This document shows, piece by piece, positions 21,968-32,603 of a stretch of DNA of 64,000 nucleotides (the stretch's first letter is position 1; each line of letters begins with the position of its first letter). Source of the DNA: Hemileia vastatrix (Eukaryota > Basidiomycota > Pucciniomycetes > Pucciniales > Zaghouaniaceae); NCBI GenBank assembly GCA_030280995.1, contig JASXTE010000010.1, positions 24,925,823 to 24,989,822 of the forward strand, in the 5' to 3' direction. The translations under genes were made by a program, and so were the position numbers. The notes beneath the pieces were generated by a model. That model did no database searches. It was not told the DNA's origin and saw nothing but the letters and a program-made list of their open reading frames with translations.

Positions 21968-23632
21968 TTATTTTGAATTATTCATTAGTAATAATTCCTG
22001 AAGTTTAGCCAGGTGTTCAGAAATTTCATTATTTACAGAAACAGCTGGTGCATGACTATCACAAGATTTTTTGCTAGTAGCAAAAGATTTTACAGACTCA
22101 TTGTCAGTTTGTTTAATGGTTGAAATATGAGGAAGAAAGGATGAACTTTGTTCAGGTTTTTTCCCTTTATTTTTATGCAGCTTACTGGCAGAAATCTCAT
22201 TTAATTCATTATTGATGGTTAAGGTTGAGAACTTTTCCTGTAGGTCAGACACATAGTTTCTTATTCTTGGAATTTCAGACATCTGGTCATTCACTTTTGC
22301 AAGAGATAGAACATTTCTGTCCTCAGAAACTGAGTGTTTGGTACTTAGTGCATGGAAGTCATTTTTTAGTTTCTTCAACTCATTTTGTAGAGATTTTATT
22401 TCATTTTTGAATGAATAATTTTCCTCAATAAGGGGTTTCAATTCACTCAATGTTTTATGCAGACTGATATTTCTATCTGAGATAGCTCTATGGTCACTTC
22501 TTATTTGTTTTTGTTGACTAAGAACAATATTCAAGGTTTCTTTGATTTTTAAATAAGCTGTATCTTGTACAGAAGAACTCACTCTACATTGCAAGTGTAA
22601 ATTATTTAATCTATCATTTTCATGGATTAACACATCTCTCACATGTTTGTCTTTCACAATATTAAAATCAAGGGTATCTTTCAAAATTTCCTCAGAAGTT
22701 TTTTCAATTAAGTTATAGATTTCAGGGGGAACAGAATCATTTTTAATTGCAAGAGAAGGATTAATTAAAGATGTAGAAGTTAAATGTAAAGGTTCATCAA
22801 ATGACAATTTGCTAATTACATCAATAGGGCTACTAGTTACAGGAAGCTGTCTTTTAACAGGTTTAACTGTTCTTTCACCATGTTCAATAATATTACCTGC
22901 AGAAGAAGATTTATTAGAAAACATACCCAAGTGACTATCAACCAAATTACTTACCATGGCAGAGGAGGAAACTTCCCCTGGGACTGGGTTTGGGATTGTG
23001 CTTGGGCCTTCTTTCTCCTGCTTTGTTGGTAGGGATGAGGAGGTGGATGGAAATTGGGTGTTCTGGATGGGCCAGGCTGATGATGAGGAGGGTGTTGCAC
23101 ATTCTGTTGGTAGTGACTCATTAGATAATCCCATTTCCATTGCTCTACTTCCATAGTATTTGGATTTTGGATGGTTGAGCTGGGTGGCTGTGAAGGTTGA
23201 GCCTGAAATTGAAGCTGATTGGGAGGCAATTGAGGAGGGGCCTGGGCCTGAATCTGGTTCCTGAGTTCTTGGACCTGATCCCACAATGTGTCTACCTTTG
23301 CTTTGTACGTCATATTTTCTGTCTTCAACTCTTTTATATGACTGGAGAGGTTGCTGATTTGTTGTGGCAGAGGAAGCTTTTTTATTTTGAAGCCTTTTGG
23401 AAGACCTTCTTGAGGCACTAGAGGCTTTACTTCCTTCTGTGGTACTGGGGGAAGGGGGTTTGGTTTGTTTGCATTTCCTGTCATTTCCACATCCTGCAGT
23501 ATGAGAATTCTTTGTGTTAGCATAAGATTTTTTATGACCAACTTTAGAAGAACTTACAGTGTCAGCATCATAGTCAATTTCTATCTCATCCACTTGCATG
23601 TTATCCATTTTTTCTGTCAAATTGTTGGACAT
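21968..23632 (-). CDS. G1 Gag N-terminal region
   Basis: 554 residues from the ATG at 23632 to a TAA two codons before the gag core. It starts MSNNLTEKMDNMQVDEIEID, is Ser-rich in the middle (RRSSKRLQNKK and following) and has long heptad stretches in the C-terminal half (about 370-480), suggesting coiled coil. G2 reads through the equivalent point with no stop, so the break is specific to G1. The middle third overlaps a second coding frame and is poorly conserved with G2, while the overlapping frame is well conserved. Confidence 0.85.
   Translation of the reverse strand: MSNNLTEKMDNMQVDEIEIDYDADTVSSSKVGHKKSYANTKNSHTAGCGNDRKCKQTKPPSPSTTEGSKASSASRRSSKRLQNKKASSATTNQQPLQSYKRVEDRKYDVQSKGRHIVGSGPRTQEPDSGPGPSSIASQSASISGSTFTATQLNHPKSKYYGSRAMEMGLSNESLPTECATPSSSSAWPIQNTQFPSTSSSLPTKQEKEGPSTIPNPVPGEVSSSAMVSNLVDSHLGMFSNKSSSAGNIIEHGERTVKPVKRQLPVTSSPIDVISKLSFDEPLHLTSTSLINPSLAIKNDSVPPEIYNLIEKTSEEILKDTLDFNIVKDKHVRDVLIHENDRLNNLHLQCRVSSSVQDTAYLKIKETLNIVLSQQKQIRSDHRAISDRNISLHKTLSELKPLIEENYSFKNEIKSLQNELKKLKNDFHALSTKHSVSEDRNVLSLAKVNDQMSEIPRIRNYVSDLQEKFSTLTINNELNEISASKLHKNKGKKPEQSSSFLPHISTIKQTDNESVKSFATSKKSCDSHAPAVSVNNEISEHLAKLQELLLMNNSK
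22893..23632 (-). CDS. G1 spliced accessory protein, overlapping gag
   Basis: Predicted spliced frame: exon 1 23632-23558 (25 codons shared with Gag), exon 2 23493-22955, exon 3 from 22896. Intron 1 is 64 nt (GTAAGT to ACTGCAG) and intron 2 is 58 nt (GTAAGT to TCTGCAG). The product is about 205 residues: acidic N-terminus, DVEM at the junction, then GFKIKKLPLPQQISNLSSHI and KELKTEN (coiled-coil-like), a Pro/Gln-rich middle, WKWDYLMSHYQQ, HPYQQSRRKKAQ and a terminal PLPW before the stop. The function is unknown. The basic tail with paired Trp could bind nucleic acid. The support is conservation of frame and splice sites with G2, G3 and G6; no transcript evidence is available. Confidence 0.65.
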
Positions 23633-24332
23633 ACTAGTGGGAAGATTAATATTTTACTTTGTACTTTATAAAAAAAATAATCAAAGTTAGTCAATAATTT
23701 GCTCCAAATAATATAAAAAAAATTTTTTAATTAATTAAATTATAGAAAAAATAACTTTCAATATAAAGTAATAATTAAAAAATTAATAATTTTTTTTTAA
23801 AAAAAATGGATTGCAAGTTTAAATTGGGAATAACAAGTTAGTTAATTCAACCAATTAATTACCAATATTAAATATGGCAATATATTGGGACTAAGCACAA
23901 TGTACTTTTAAGTCAACCAAAAATTAACAATAATTAATAATAAAAAAAAATTAAATTAATAATTCAATTTGTATTAATAATAATGTCAATTCTTCTAGGA
24001 CTAAGAGGATTTAACACTCTATAATGGTCAACTAGGAAAAAAAAATTTTAAAAATTGAACACTTACACTCAGTGAATCAGCAATTAAGCCACAATCACTG
24101 TTATTGCAATAAAAATATAGTAATATGAGTGAGAGGCGCAAAGGTGAACTTACTATAGTGATCGAAAAATCACTTCAAAATAATATAAAAATTAATATTA
24201 TATAAACCTAATATGTCGAACCCAAGTTCGAAACACAGTCGCGGCAAAAGTTTCGTTTTGCTAGGTGGTCCGTGCGTTTTGTCGTTCGTCGCCAGGCTTC
24301 AATCGTCGTCGTCGTTTGGAAAGGCCCTCAGT
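23633..24332 (-). other. G1 5' leader and primer-site region
   Basis: Leader between the 5' LTR and gag. Next to the LTR the minus strand reads ACTGAGGGCCTTTCC, the family block. It contains two copies of the GTTGAC...AGTCC motif pair (near 23890-23925 and 23995-24035). No gene seen. Confidence 0.7.
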
Positions 24333-25474
24333 TGTCGGCCGGTCGTCTAGAAGAAGGAGAAAATAGAAGAAGGAATGAGAGGAGGAGAAAGGAGGAAAAA
24401 AGTATGGGTAATAAAAAAATAAAATTTTAATAAAATTATTTAATTTATTGAGAGAAAAACAACGATAAGTGAGCTGGGAGGTGACAACAACTTGGTTTTA
24501 TTAATATTAATATTATTTAAGTAAGAGTTCTGCGCGGCAACCAAAATAATTACTATCAGACTTAGAGCAACCTTTAAATTGTTATATAAAATTTTAATTA
24601 GAATTTTATTACTAATAAAAAGAATATAAACGTAATATAAAAATTGTATTTAAATTGTTGAGTGTATAATAAGTGATAAGGCTACAGGGGATTATCCAAG
24701 GCCCTTTTATAGGCAATGGGTCCTCTGAAGCGCTACTATATCAGTAAATACAATGATTAGAAATGAATAAAACAAATATATCAAAAAGAGTAAATGAAAC
24801 ATAACAATATAGAGAAAAACATGAAACAATTAATTAAAAGCCCAATTAAGAATCCAATTTCCCCGCCATTAATCCCCAAATCAGTAAGTGACAATAGTAA
24901 ATAACTAAACAAGAGTGGAAACATAGGAACTATGAGAAATATAATTCCCAACAGATGGTCCATCCTGATTAGAGGACATTTTAAGTGAAACAAAAAATAA
25001 TTTGACGCAACAAAACAATCAATTAATCTCAATTTAGTTCAAATTAATTTATTTGTTTTTTCTAACACAATTAAGGGTCAAAAGAAGCGTCCTTAATAAT
25101 TGTTTAGTGTCATATGAGAGGTATTAGTTAATATATAAATTTAAGTAATTAATTTAAATATATTATAAATCAAATTTACACTTGTAATTATAATATATGT
25201 TTTTTAATTAATTAAATATAAATTTATAATTATTAAATATATAAAAATGCGCCATTATTTGTAGAATATATTATATTATGCTCAATTTAATTGTATATAA
25301 AAATATATATAACCAATAAATTTAATGTAACATTTGTATATAATAAAATTCTTATATAATTTCATTATGTAATAAAATATTAAGTTATATTCATTAAATA
25401 CAAGTTTTACCCACTCTTTAAGGTTTTATAATTTATATATCATTTAATGGACTCCTGGAATAGCCTGGCTGACA
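24333..25474 (-). repeat. G1 5' LTR
   Basis: 1,142 bp, nearly identical to 16288-17429, same ends. The adjacent CTTTG at 25475 is the duplicated target. Confidence 0.93.
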
Positions 25475-25479
25475 CTTTG

Positions 25480-25786
25480 TCTCTCCTTTGCCTATAAAAG
25501 GCCTCTCTTTTTGTTGTCTTTTGATCATTCTATCTTACCAAACCATTTTATTACAACTATTAATCAAATAAACACTTATTCTTATATTCTATATCATTAG
25601 TATTTACAATAGCGTAATTCTAATTTATAATTTATATTAATATTTTAATCCTACCTCTTTTATTGAGTAAAAACATTCATCTTTGAATTAAGAAATACGT
25701 ACAAAATTGTTGATAATCCATTTAAGCCTTTTAAATCCTCGTAGAACTACGTACCAAATCTTCTAGACTAAAAGTATACCTTGACA
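25480..25786 (+). repeat. G2 5' LTR, second part
   Basis: Continues the LTR after the G1 insertion and ends ACCTTGACA at 25786. It matches 36787-37093 position by position. Confidence 0.92.
25493..25500 (+). promoter_or_regulatory. TATA box of the G2 5' LTR
   Basis: TATAAAAG inside the LTR, also present at 36800-36807. G1 now separates it from the first 513 bp of the LTR, so upstream U3 elements are displaced by 9.2 kb and G2 transcription may be impaired. Confidence 0.6.
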
Positions 25787-26847
25787 ATTGGGGGCCTTTC
25801 CGTAATATCGACGGCGCAACGTTACTTGAGGCGTAATCGAGAGGACCATCGGCGTAGAAGCACCTGTAAAGGACGAGTGGAGGCAAGAAAACGACGAACG
25901 TCATACGTCACGTGATAAAAGTTTTTGCTGCGAACGGGAATCGAACCGCGCTCCAAAACTTAAGTTCATATACTGACTAAAGATCGTATATATCGTGGTA
26001 ATTATTGTGATTACTATTTGTGGGTTACTCTTCACTCTTCATTTGCTACGTATTTCCTTTTACTCAGCACTCTGTAAGTGGCATTAATTTGCTCATTTTG
26101 CAGGGGGAGGTGTCTGGTAATTGGAATTTAATTTTATTATTATATTTTTTTTTTATTTTTCCTGGTTGACCATAATAGAGCAATAACTGTTCTTAGTCCC
26201 AGAGGTAATAAAATAATTATATATTAATATTAATTATTATCATTTTTCAGTTGACAATTGTCCTGATTAATTTGAATTTAAATTGTTCCAGTTGACAAAC
26301 TGTCCTGACAATAACATATTTTATTAAATAAAATAATTATTATAATTTTTCAGTTGACATTTGTCCTGATTAATTAATTGTTCCAGTTGACAAATTGTCC
26401 TGACAATTATATTTTTTTTAATAAATAATTTACATTTCATTACTTCAGTTGACTTTGAGTCCTGGTAATCCAATAAATCTTTTTAAGTAATAAAATTCAT
26501 ATTTAAATTACTTCAGTTGACATTAAGTCCTGGTAGTTAATTAATCAGTTAAAATAATTTTTATTAATAAAGATTCATATTTGATTATTTCAGTTGACAA
26601 TAAATCCTGGTAATAAATTAGTTGATTTAAATCCTGAAAATAAAAATTAATAGATATTCTAATTTATTTCTACAGTTGATTGCATTATCCTGGTTTTAAA
26701 TTTTTTTATTAATTTTATTTAAGTTGATTTTTATCCTAAAAATATTTTTTTTTTGATTTATTTTTATTTTATTTCTGTTAAATAAAAATTAAAAATAAAA
26801 GACTAATTAATTTTGTCTCTTTTCCTTCATTTCAGTAGAATTTTAAA
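25787..26847 (+). other. G2 5' leader
   Basis: Starts ATTGGGGGCCTTTCC; TGG two bases after the LTR can pair with a tRNA CCA end, though the tRNA is not identified. It then contains GGGAATCGAACC (25935-25946), whose complement matches the Pol III B-box consensus. A possible leader intron (CTGTAAGTGG near 26070 to TTTGCAG at 26103) is visible. From 26164 on it is a spaced array of GTTGAC/GTCCTG motifs. Confidence 0.7.
26164..26738 (+). repeat. Array of CAGTTGAC-N-GTCCTG units in the G2 leader
   Basis: Ten units spaced roughly 35-80 bp, at about 26164, 26248, 26289, 26351, 26384, 26446, 26514, 26591, 26673 and 26721. Central units form short inverted repeats of the type GACA-n-TGTC or GACT-n-AGTC; later ones decay. 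The same motif pair occurs singly or in small numbers in the G1 and G5 leaders. It could be a packaging hairpin, a protein site or a repeat with no function. Confidence 0.7.
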
Positions 26848-27521
26848 ATGACTGATCAAAGTGGCTTTACTGCACGTGAAGAAGAACTAGACTTAATTGA
26901 TTATGATGAGCCTACTTCTGTAAGTTCTCCTTTAACAAGAAGAATTTCTCAAACTAATAAATCCTTGCCCCAAACAGGATGTGGAAATGGAAGAAGTAGA
27001 AATCCTAGTGGACAATACTCAGGATCAGAAACCCAGGACAAACCCACCAGAAGAGCTTCCAAGAGGCTTCAAAATAAAAAAGATGCCGTTGTCCCAGCAG
27101 ATAAAGAATCTGTCAACCCACATAAAGGAGTTAAAGACAGACAGCTTAAAACTAAAGGTAAGGGTAGATGCCTTGGAAGAATGGGAGAAAAGAAAAAATA
27201 CTTCTCTCCAAGAGAAAAGGAAACCTCTTCCTCCCAGGGATCAACAACAATTGGCTCCCCAATCCCAAGAGATGGTAGAAGTGTCCAAGTGGCAGTGGGA
27301 CTGGCTCAACACTCAGTGGGACTACTTGGCTCAAAACCAGCATCAGTTACCTCAGGTAGGTCCATCAAGGCCCACCCAGACCAATCCCACTCCTCCCCAC
27401 CCTTATCAAGGAGGCAAAAGAAGAAGGAAGCCCAATATGGTGATACCCAGCAAACCCTGGTACGTCCCTCTATTGATTCTCAAGTGCCTTTTCTTGTGGC
27501 TGACTCTGTTCCTTCAGGTAA
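26848..27521 (+). CDS. G2 spliced accessory protein, overlapping gag
   Basis: Predicted frame: exon 1 26848-26919 (24 codons), exon 2 26978-27459, exon 3 from 27518. Intron 1 is 58 nt (GTAAGT to AAACAG). Intron 2 is 58 nt (GTACGT to CTTCAG) and joins TG to GTAA, giving Pro-Trp-stop; without it the frame would run to 27547. About 185 residues: DVEM at the junction as in G1, GFKIKKMPLSQQIKNLSTHI and KELKTD, a charged middle, WQWDWLNTQWDYL, HPYQGGKRRRKP and KPW. The GFKIKK block is about 80% identical to G1, while the overlapping gag frame is clearly less conserved there. Unknown function. Confidence 0.65.
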
Positions 27522-30500
27522 ATCTGGAAGGGAGGATGAAACTTTGAGACCTATAGAGGCTGGGAATAGTAGACAGTTATCTCATCCATTACTTTTAATT
27601 GCTACCTCAATGATTAATCCTGATATGGCTGTGATTGATGAAACTCTTGACCCTGAGTTCTATGAGAGTCTGGAAAGTTACTCAGTTTCCTTATTGAGAA
27701 ACACTCCGGATGTAGCAAGAATTAATGATGAGCACTTGAGAGATATTATTGCCAAGCAAAATCATATAATGAACAATATGCAATTGACTCAGAGATATAA
27801 TAGTTTGTTAACTGATCAGGGTTATCAAGCATTAAAAAGTGAAGCACAGAGAGTCTCTGATGAATTGTCCCATTACAAAGCAACCCATGAAAAGAAAATT
27901 GCTTTATGGCAAAATATAAAAAATGATTTGTCTAAACTAAAAGATACTGTATCTGCCTGTTGCCAGGAGGTAGAGATAGATAAGATAAATCTGAAAAGAT
28001 TGAGTGACCAGTTGTCATCTTTTCAACATAAAAATCAATTATCTTTTGCAACTGTCAATGAAAGTTTATCTAGTCTTCCAAGAATGAAAACACGACTAAC
28101 AACCATTGAAGAAACATTGAACTCATTGTTAAATGACCAAAAATATTCTGACAATTCTGTGAAGGAACATATAGTGCAGGATTCTCAACCAGTACCTGTG
28201 GCTAGTTCATCTAAAATAAAAATTGATCCAGAAATACCTGTTGATAACACTGAGTTTCCATCAAAAACTGATGATGCACCAGGATCTGCGACAGAAGGAT
28301 TAAACAATGAGATTTCAGCACAATTAGAGAAATTACAGCTGCTTCTTACTCAGAAACAAGCTAGTACTAAGGAGACTCCTTCAAATCAAAAGAATTGGCC
28401 AAAACTTGACCAGTACCCAACATTTGATGGTGATTCTTCCTCTGATTGGCAACAATTTATTTGCAGAATTGATAATTTAAAAAATTCTTACAAACTCCCA
28501 GATGAGGAAATTGTGTCCAAATTAATTTCTTTGTTCACTAATGTTGCCCTGATGTGGTATGAATCTGTTCTCCTGGATGGGAATGACTATTCATGGGAGG
28601 ATTGGAAGAAATTAATTAAAGCACAATTTGGTGGCTCCAAGTTCAGAATGGCTCAACAAAGGCAGTATGAGGAAACTAGATATAGCTCTTCTACTGATAA
28701 ACCTATTGAGTTTTTAATGAAACTTGTAAAAATCTTAAGGGCAATGGACCCAAATATGGAGTTTGATTTATGGAAGGACAGGATCCTCTATAAATTACCA
28801 ATGTCTCTGAGAGACTTGATTGTGGCTAGGACTGAGTTCTCCAAAGAACCCTCTTCTTTCATTAATACTTGCAATGAGATACTTCTAAACAATAAGTATG
28901 ATGCAAGAAGATTCATTCCTAGGACCCCTTTGGAGAAACCCTCCACTTACCAACAAAAACCTCTGGAAAGGGTTGGTAAACCTTCTGCCCCTGTTGCACC
29001 AAAGAAGTATGCAACAAACACTTGCTTCAAGTGCAACAAGCCTTGGCAGAAAGGCCATGTTTGTGACAAGAAGATAAATCTTGTGGAACAAACAGAGGAG
29101 CATGCTGATGACACAGTGGCACTGGATGATACATCAAGTGATTGTGCCAGCAATATTTCATATGAATCTCAACAAGAAATCTTGATTCTGGAAGAAGATA
29201 TTCATTATTTAAATACTATTGACATTGATAATAATGATTTATCTACAGTTGAGGATGCTGAGATCATAAAGAACATTGAGGATAACTCAATTGTTATTGC
29301 CCCTCTTAAGGCACCAGTCTTGATTAATGGAACCAGCATTGAAGTTGTTCTGGATTCTGGAGCTGGAGGAAGTGTGGTATCTGAAAGAGCACTTGCCTCA
29401 GTAGATCAAGACTATAAATCTAAACTGTTGCCTATCATTTCTGAAAATTGGAGAGGGTATGGCTCTGTTTTGTCCCCCATTGGTAAATACAAAGCCACAG
29501 TGTTTTTTAAATATAACCATGGTTTTGTAAGAGCTATTTGTGATTTTGTTGTCATGAAAAATGATAACTTGAGCAATTGGTTTATTGTAGGGAATGATAT
29601 TTTAACCAAGTATGGCATAAAATTGGATCCTTCAAACCAATGTTTCACAATGGGGTTGAATGGGAAGAGAAAATTTAAAATTTCCTCCCCTAAAAAATTA
29701 TTAAAACCAGAATTGAACACATGTAATTCTGTGGTTCAATATAAAGGAAGATCTACAAAGGAAATGCATGCCCTTATGTCTGAAATTGACAATGCCTCTT
29801 TTGGAGAACAACTTTCTGGTGAGGATAAAGATTCCATCATTAACTTGATAAAATCTTTTCCTATGGCCTTTGCTCATGGGTCACATGAACTGGGATTAGT
29901 TAAAGAGGAAATGAAACTTTCATTGTCTTGCCCATTAACTGATATACCACCTAGTTTAAAGAAGAAGCCTTATCCTGCTTCTCCCACAAAGAGAAAAGAT
30001 ATTGAAGATAAAATCTCTACCCTTTTAAAAATGAATATTATTGAAAAGGTAGTTGAAACACCTAAATATTGTGTTATCTCACCTGTCCTAATTTCTTATG
30101 AGAAAGATAAAGCCAGGTTATGTGGTGATTATAGAGCACTAAATACTTATACTGTTGATGATATCTATCCTTTACCTAGAATCAGCTCTATACATGCTAC
30201 TTTACAGGGTGCTAAATATATCAGCTGTTTGGATGGTAATAAGGGATATCACCAGGTACCTGTTGAGAAAAACTCTCAGAACTTTCTGATGATTGCCACT
30301 CATATGGGTATTTATAAGTATATTAGGATGCCATTTGGCTCTAAAAATGCCCCTTCTGTTTTCCAAAAAGTAATGGATAACACATTCCATCAAGAGATAA
30401 TTGAAGGTTGGCTGATGGTTTATATTGATGATATCATTATATTCTCAAAAACATTTGAGGACCATCTTAAACACCTGTGTAAAGTATTCCAGAAAATGGA

Positions 30501-32603
30501 CGAAATAAATATGACACTTGCTTTGAAGAAATGTAAATTTGGTTTCCATTCTTTAAAAGTTCTTGGCCATGTTGTTTCAGGCTTACAGATATGTGTTGAC
30601 CAGAACAAAGTGGCAGCCATACAACAGGTGAAAGCTCCTACAACAGTAAGAGATCTCCAAAGTTTTTTGGGAATGTGTGGATACTATAGACAGTATATTA
30701 AAAATTACCAAGTCATAGCTTTACCCCTTACCCAATTAACTAGAAAGGATGTTGCTTTTGTCTGGAATAGTGAAAGACAAAGAGCCTTTGACACTATGAA
30801 ACACTGTTTGATGTCAGCACCAATTCTTGCTTTACCTGACTTTGATCAACCATTTGTTTTGTACACTGATGCCAGTTTCATTGGTCTTGGTGCTGCCCTC
30901 CATCAAAAACAAGTGATAAATGATAAAGTTTCAGAAGTAGTAATTTGTTATATTTCAAGAACCTTGAGAAATAGTGAATTGAAATATGGTGCTACTCAAT
31001 TAGAGTGTTTAGCTGTAGTATGGGCTCTAGAAAAGCTTCATTATTACCTAGATGACCAGAAATTTGAACTTGTCACTGACTGCAGTGCAGTTAAATCCCT
31101 TTTAAACTTGAAAACACCTAATAGACATATGTTTAGATGGCAGCTGGCTGTTCAAGAGTACAGAGGGAGAATGACAATTGTTCACAGAGCTGGTATTGGT
31201 CACTCAAATGTGGATATGTTATCAAGGTTACCCTTACCAAATGATGACTCAAATCCTGCATATGATCCTGAGGATGAAATTATTCATATACATGGGATAT
31301 ATGTGGTTGATATGGAGGAAGAGCTATTACAGCTTATTCTGGAATCATATGATAAGGACACTGACTTGAAAAAGTTATGCACCATATTAAATGATCCAAA
31401 GAATGCTTCAATACAAGCATTAATTAAAACCCTTCCACCAAAGTACCAAAAGGGTTTGGAAAAAGGAAAATTTTCAATTGATGAAGGATATCTATATTAT
31501 AGGAGGAAGTTGAGTAATGTTATTGTTATTCCTCCTCCTATGAAAGAAATCATCTTGAAAATTTGTCATGATGACATATTGGCTGGACATTTTGATCTTG
31601 ACAAAACAATGATCAGAATTAAGAACACTGCTTGGTGGGCTAATATGTCTGAAGACACAAAATTATATGTTGAATCCTGTGATTCATGCCAAAAATCAAA
31701 AAGATTAACTGGTAAAAGAGCAGGATTAATGCAACATATTGAACCTCCTGATGCCCCATGGCAAATAATAAACATGGATTTTGTAACAGGATTACCTATT
31801 GCTGGTAAAGACAGTTATAACTCTTGTTGGGTTATTGTGGACAGATTCACAAAAATGTGTAAATTTATCCCTACCCACAAGGATGTTTCCACTAAAGAAT
31901 TAGCTTTCTTATGGTGGTCTCATATGTTTAATACTGCTGGTTTTCCTAAAGCCATAATCTCTGACAGAGACCCTAAATTTACTTCTGAATTCTGGATGTC
32001 TCTGATGGATGTTTGTGGTTGTGATCTGAAACTTTCTACTGCCCATCACCCTCAGACTGATGGTTTAGCTGAAAGAATGATTCAGACTTTAGAGGACATG
32101 ATAAGAAGATATTGTGCCTTTGGCCTTGAGTATAAAGATAATGACAGATTCACTCATGATTGGGTTACCTTACTTCCTGGGTTAGAATTTGCTTATAATA
32201 GCACTGTTCATTCTGTTACTCAAAGAAAGCCTTTTGAGCTCTGGCTTGGATATGTTCCTAATACTCCTGCCCAAATTCTCAATAACAAAATACCTAAATT
32301 GGATATACATCCTGGTGTAAAATCTTTTCTTCAAATGCAACAACTATGCAGAAATCATGCTCAAAAATGTATTGAAAAATCATTTGAATATGAGAAGAAA
32401 AGATGGGACAAATCCCATAAAGAATACACTTTTAAAAAGGGTGATGAAGTGTTGATTTCTACAGTCCACTTCAACTTACAAGGTAATAACAAATTAAAAG
32501 ATCCATTTGTTGGTCCTTTTGTTGTAAGAAGAATGATTGGAGATAATGCAGTTGAAGTTATTCTGTATTCCCCATATGACAGAAAACATCCTGTTTTTCC
32601 AAT
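26848..32603 (+). CDS. G2 Gag-Pol polyprotein, cut by H1
   Basis: Open from the ATG at 26848 with no stop between the N-terminal gag region and pol. Rough residues: N-terminal Ser-rich and coiled-coil part (1-510); gag core (from DQYPTFDGD, about 518); zinc knuckle CFKCNKPWQKGHVC (about 727); protease VVLDSGAGGSV (about 835); reverse transcriptase YIDD (about 1192); RNase H LYTDAS (about 1339); integrase with CHDD...GHFD and CDSCQKSK, Asp 1643, Asp 1706 and HHPQTDGLAERM (about 1733). At residue 1919 (HPVFPI) the H1 element starts, and the frame reads 27 foreign codons into it, ending at 32685. The native C-terminus with the chromodomain resumes at 35983. Integrase catalytic residues precede the break, so only the tail is lost. 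Confidence 0.9.

Larger units (their letters stand above)
16288..25474 (-). mobile_element. G1: full-length chromodomain Ty3/Gypsy element
   Basis: A 9,187-bp element with 1,142-bp LTRs at both ends that look almost identical (one difference seen, at 17406 against 25447). The flanks carry CTTTG (16283-16287 and 25475-25479). It is the youngest insertion in the G0-G2-G1 nest. It encodes gag-pol on the minus strand, interrupted only by one in-frame stop, plus an overlapping spliced accessory frame. Confidence 0.93.

Noticed and set aside
25925..26010. A tRNA gene on the minus strand, suggested by GGTTCGATTCCC
   Set aside because: The T stem does not pair beyond two bases and no acceptor-stem partner lies at the right distance. 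Kept only as a B-box-like finding.
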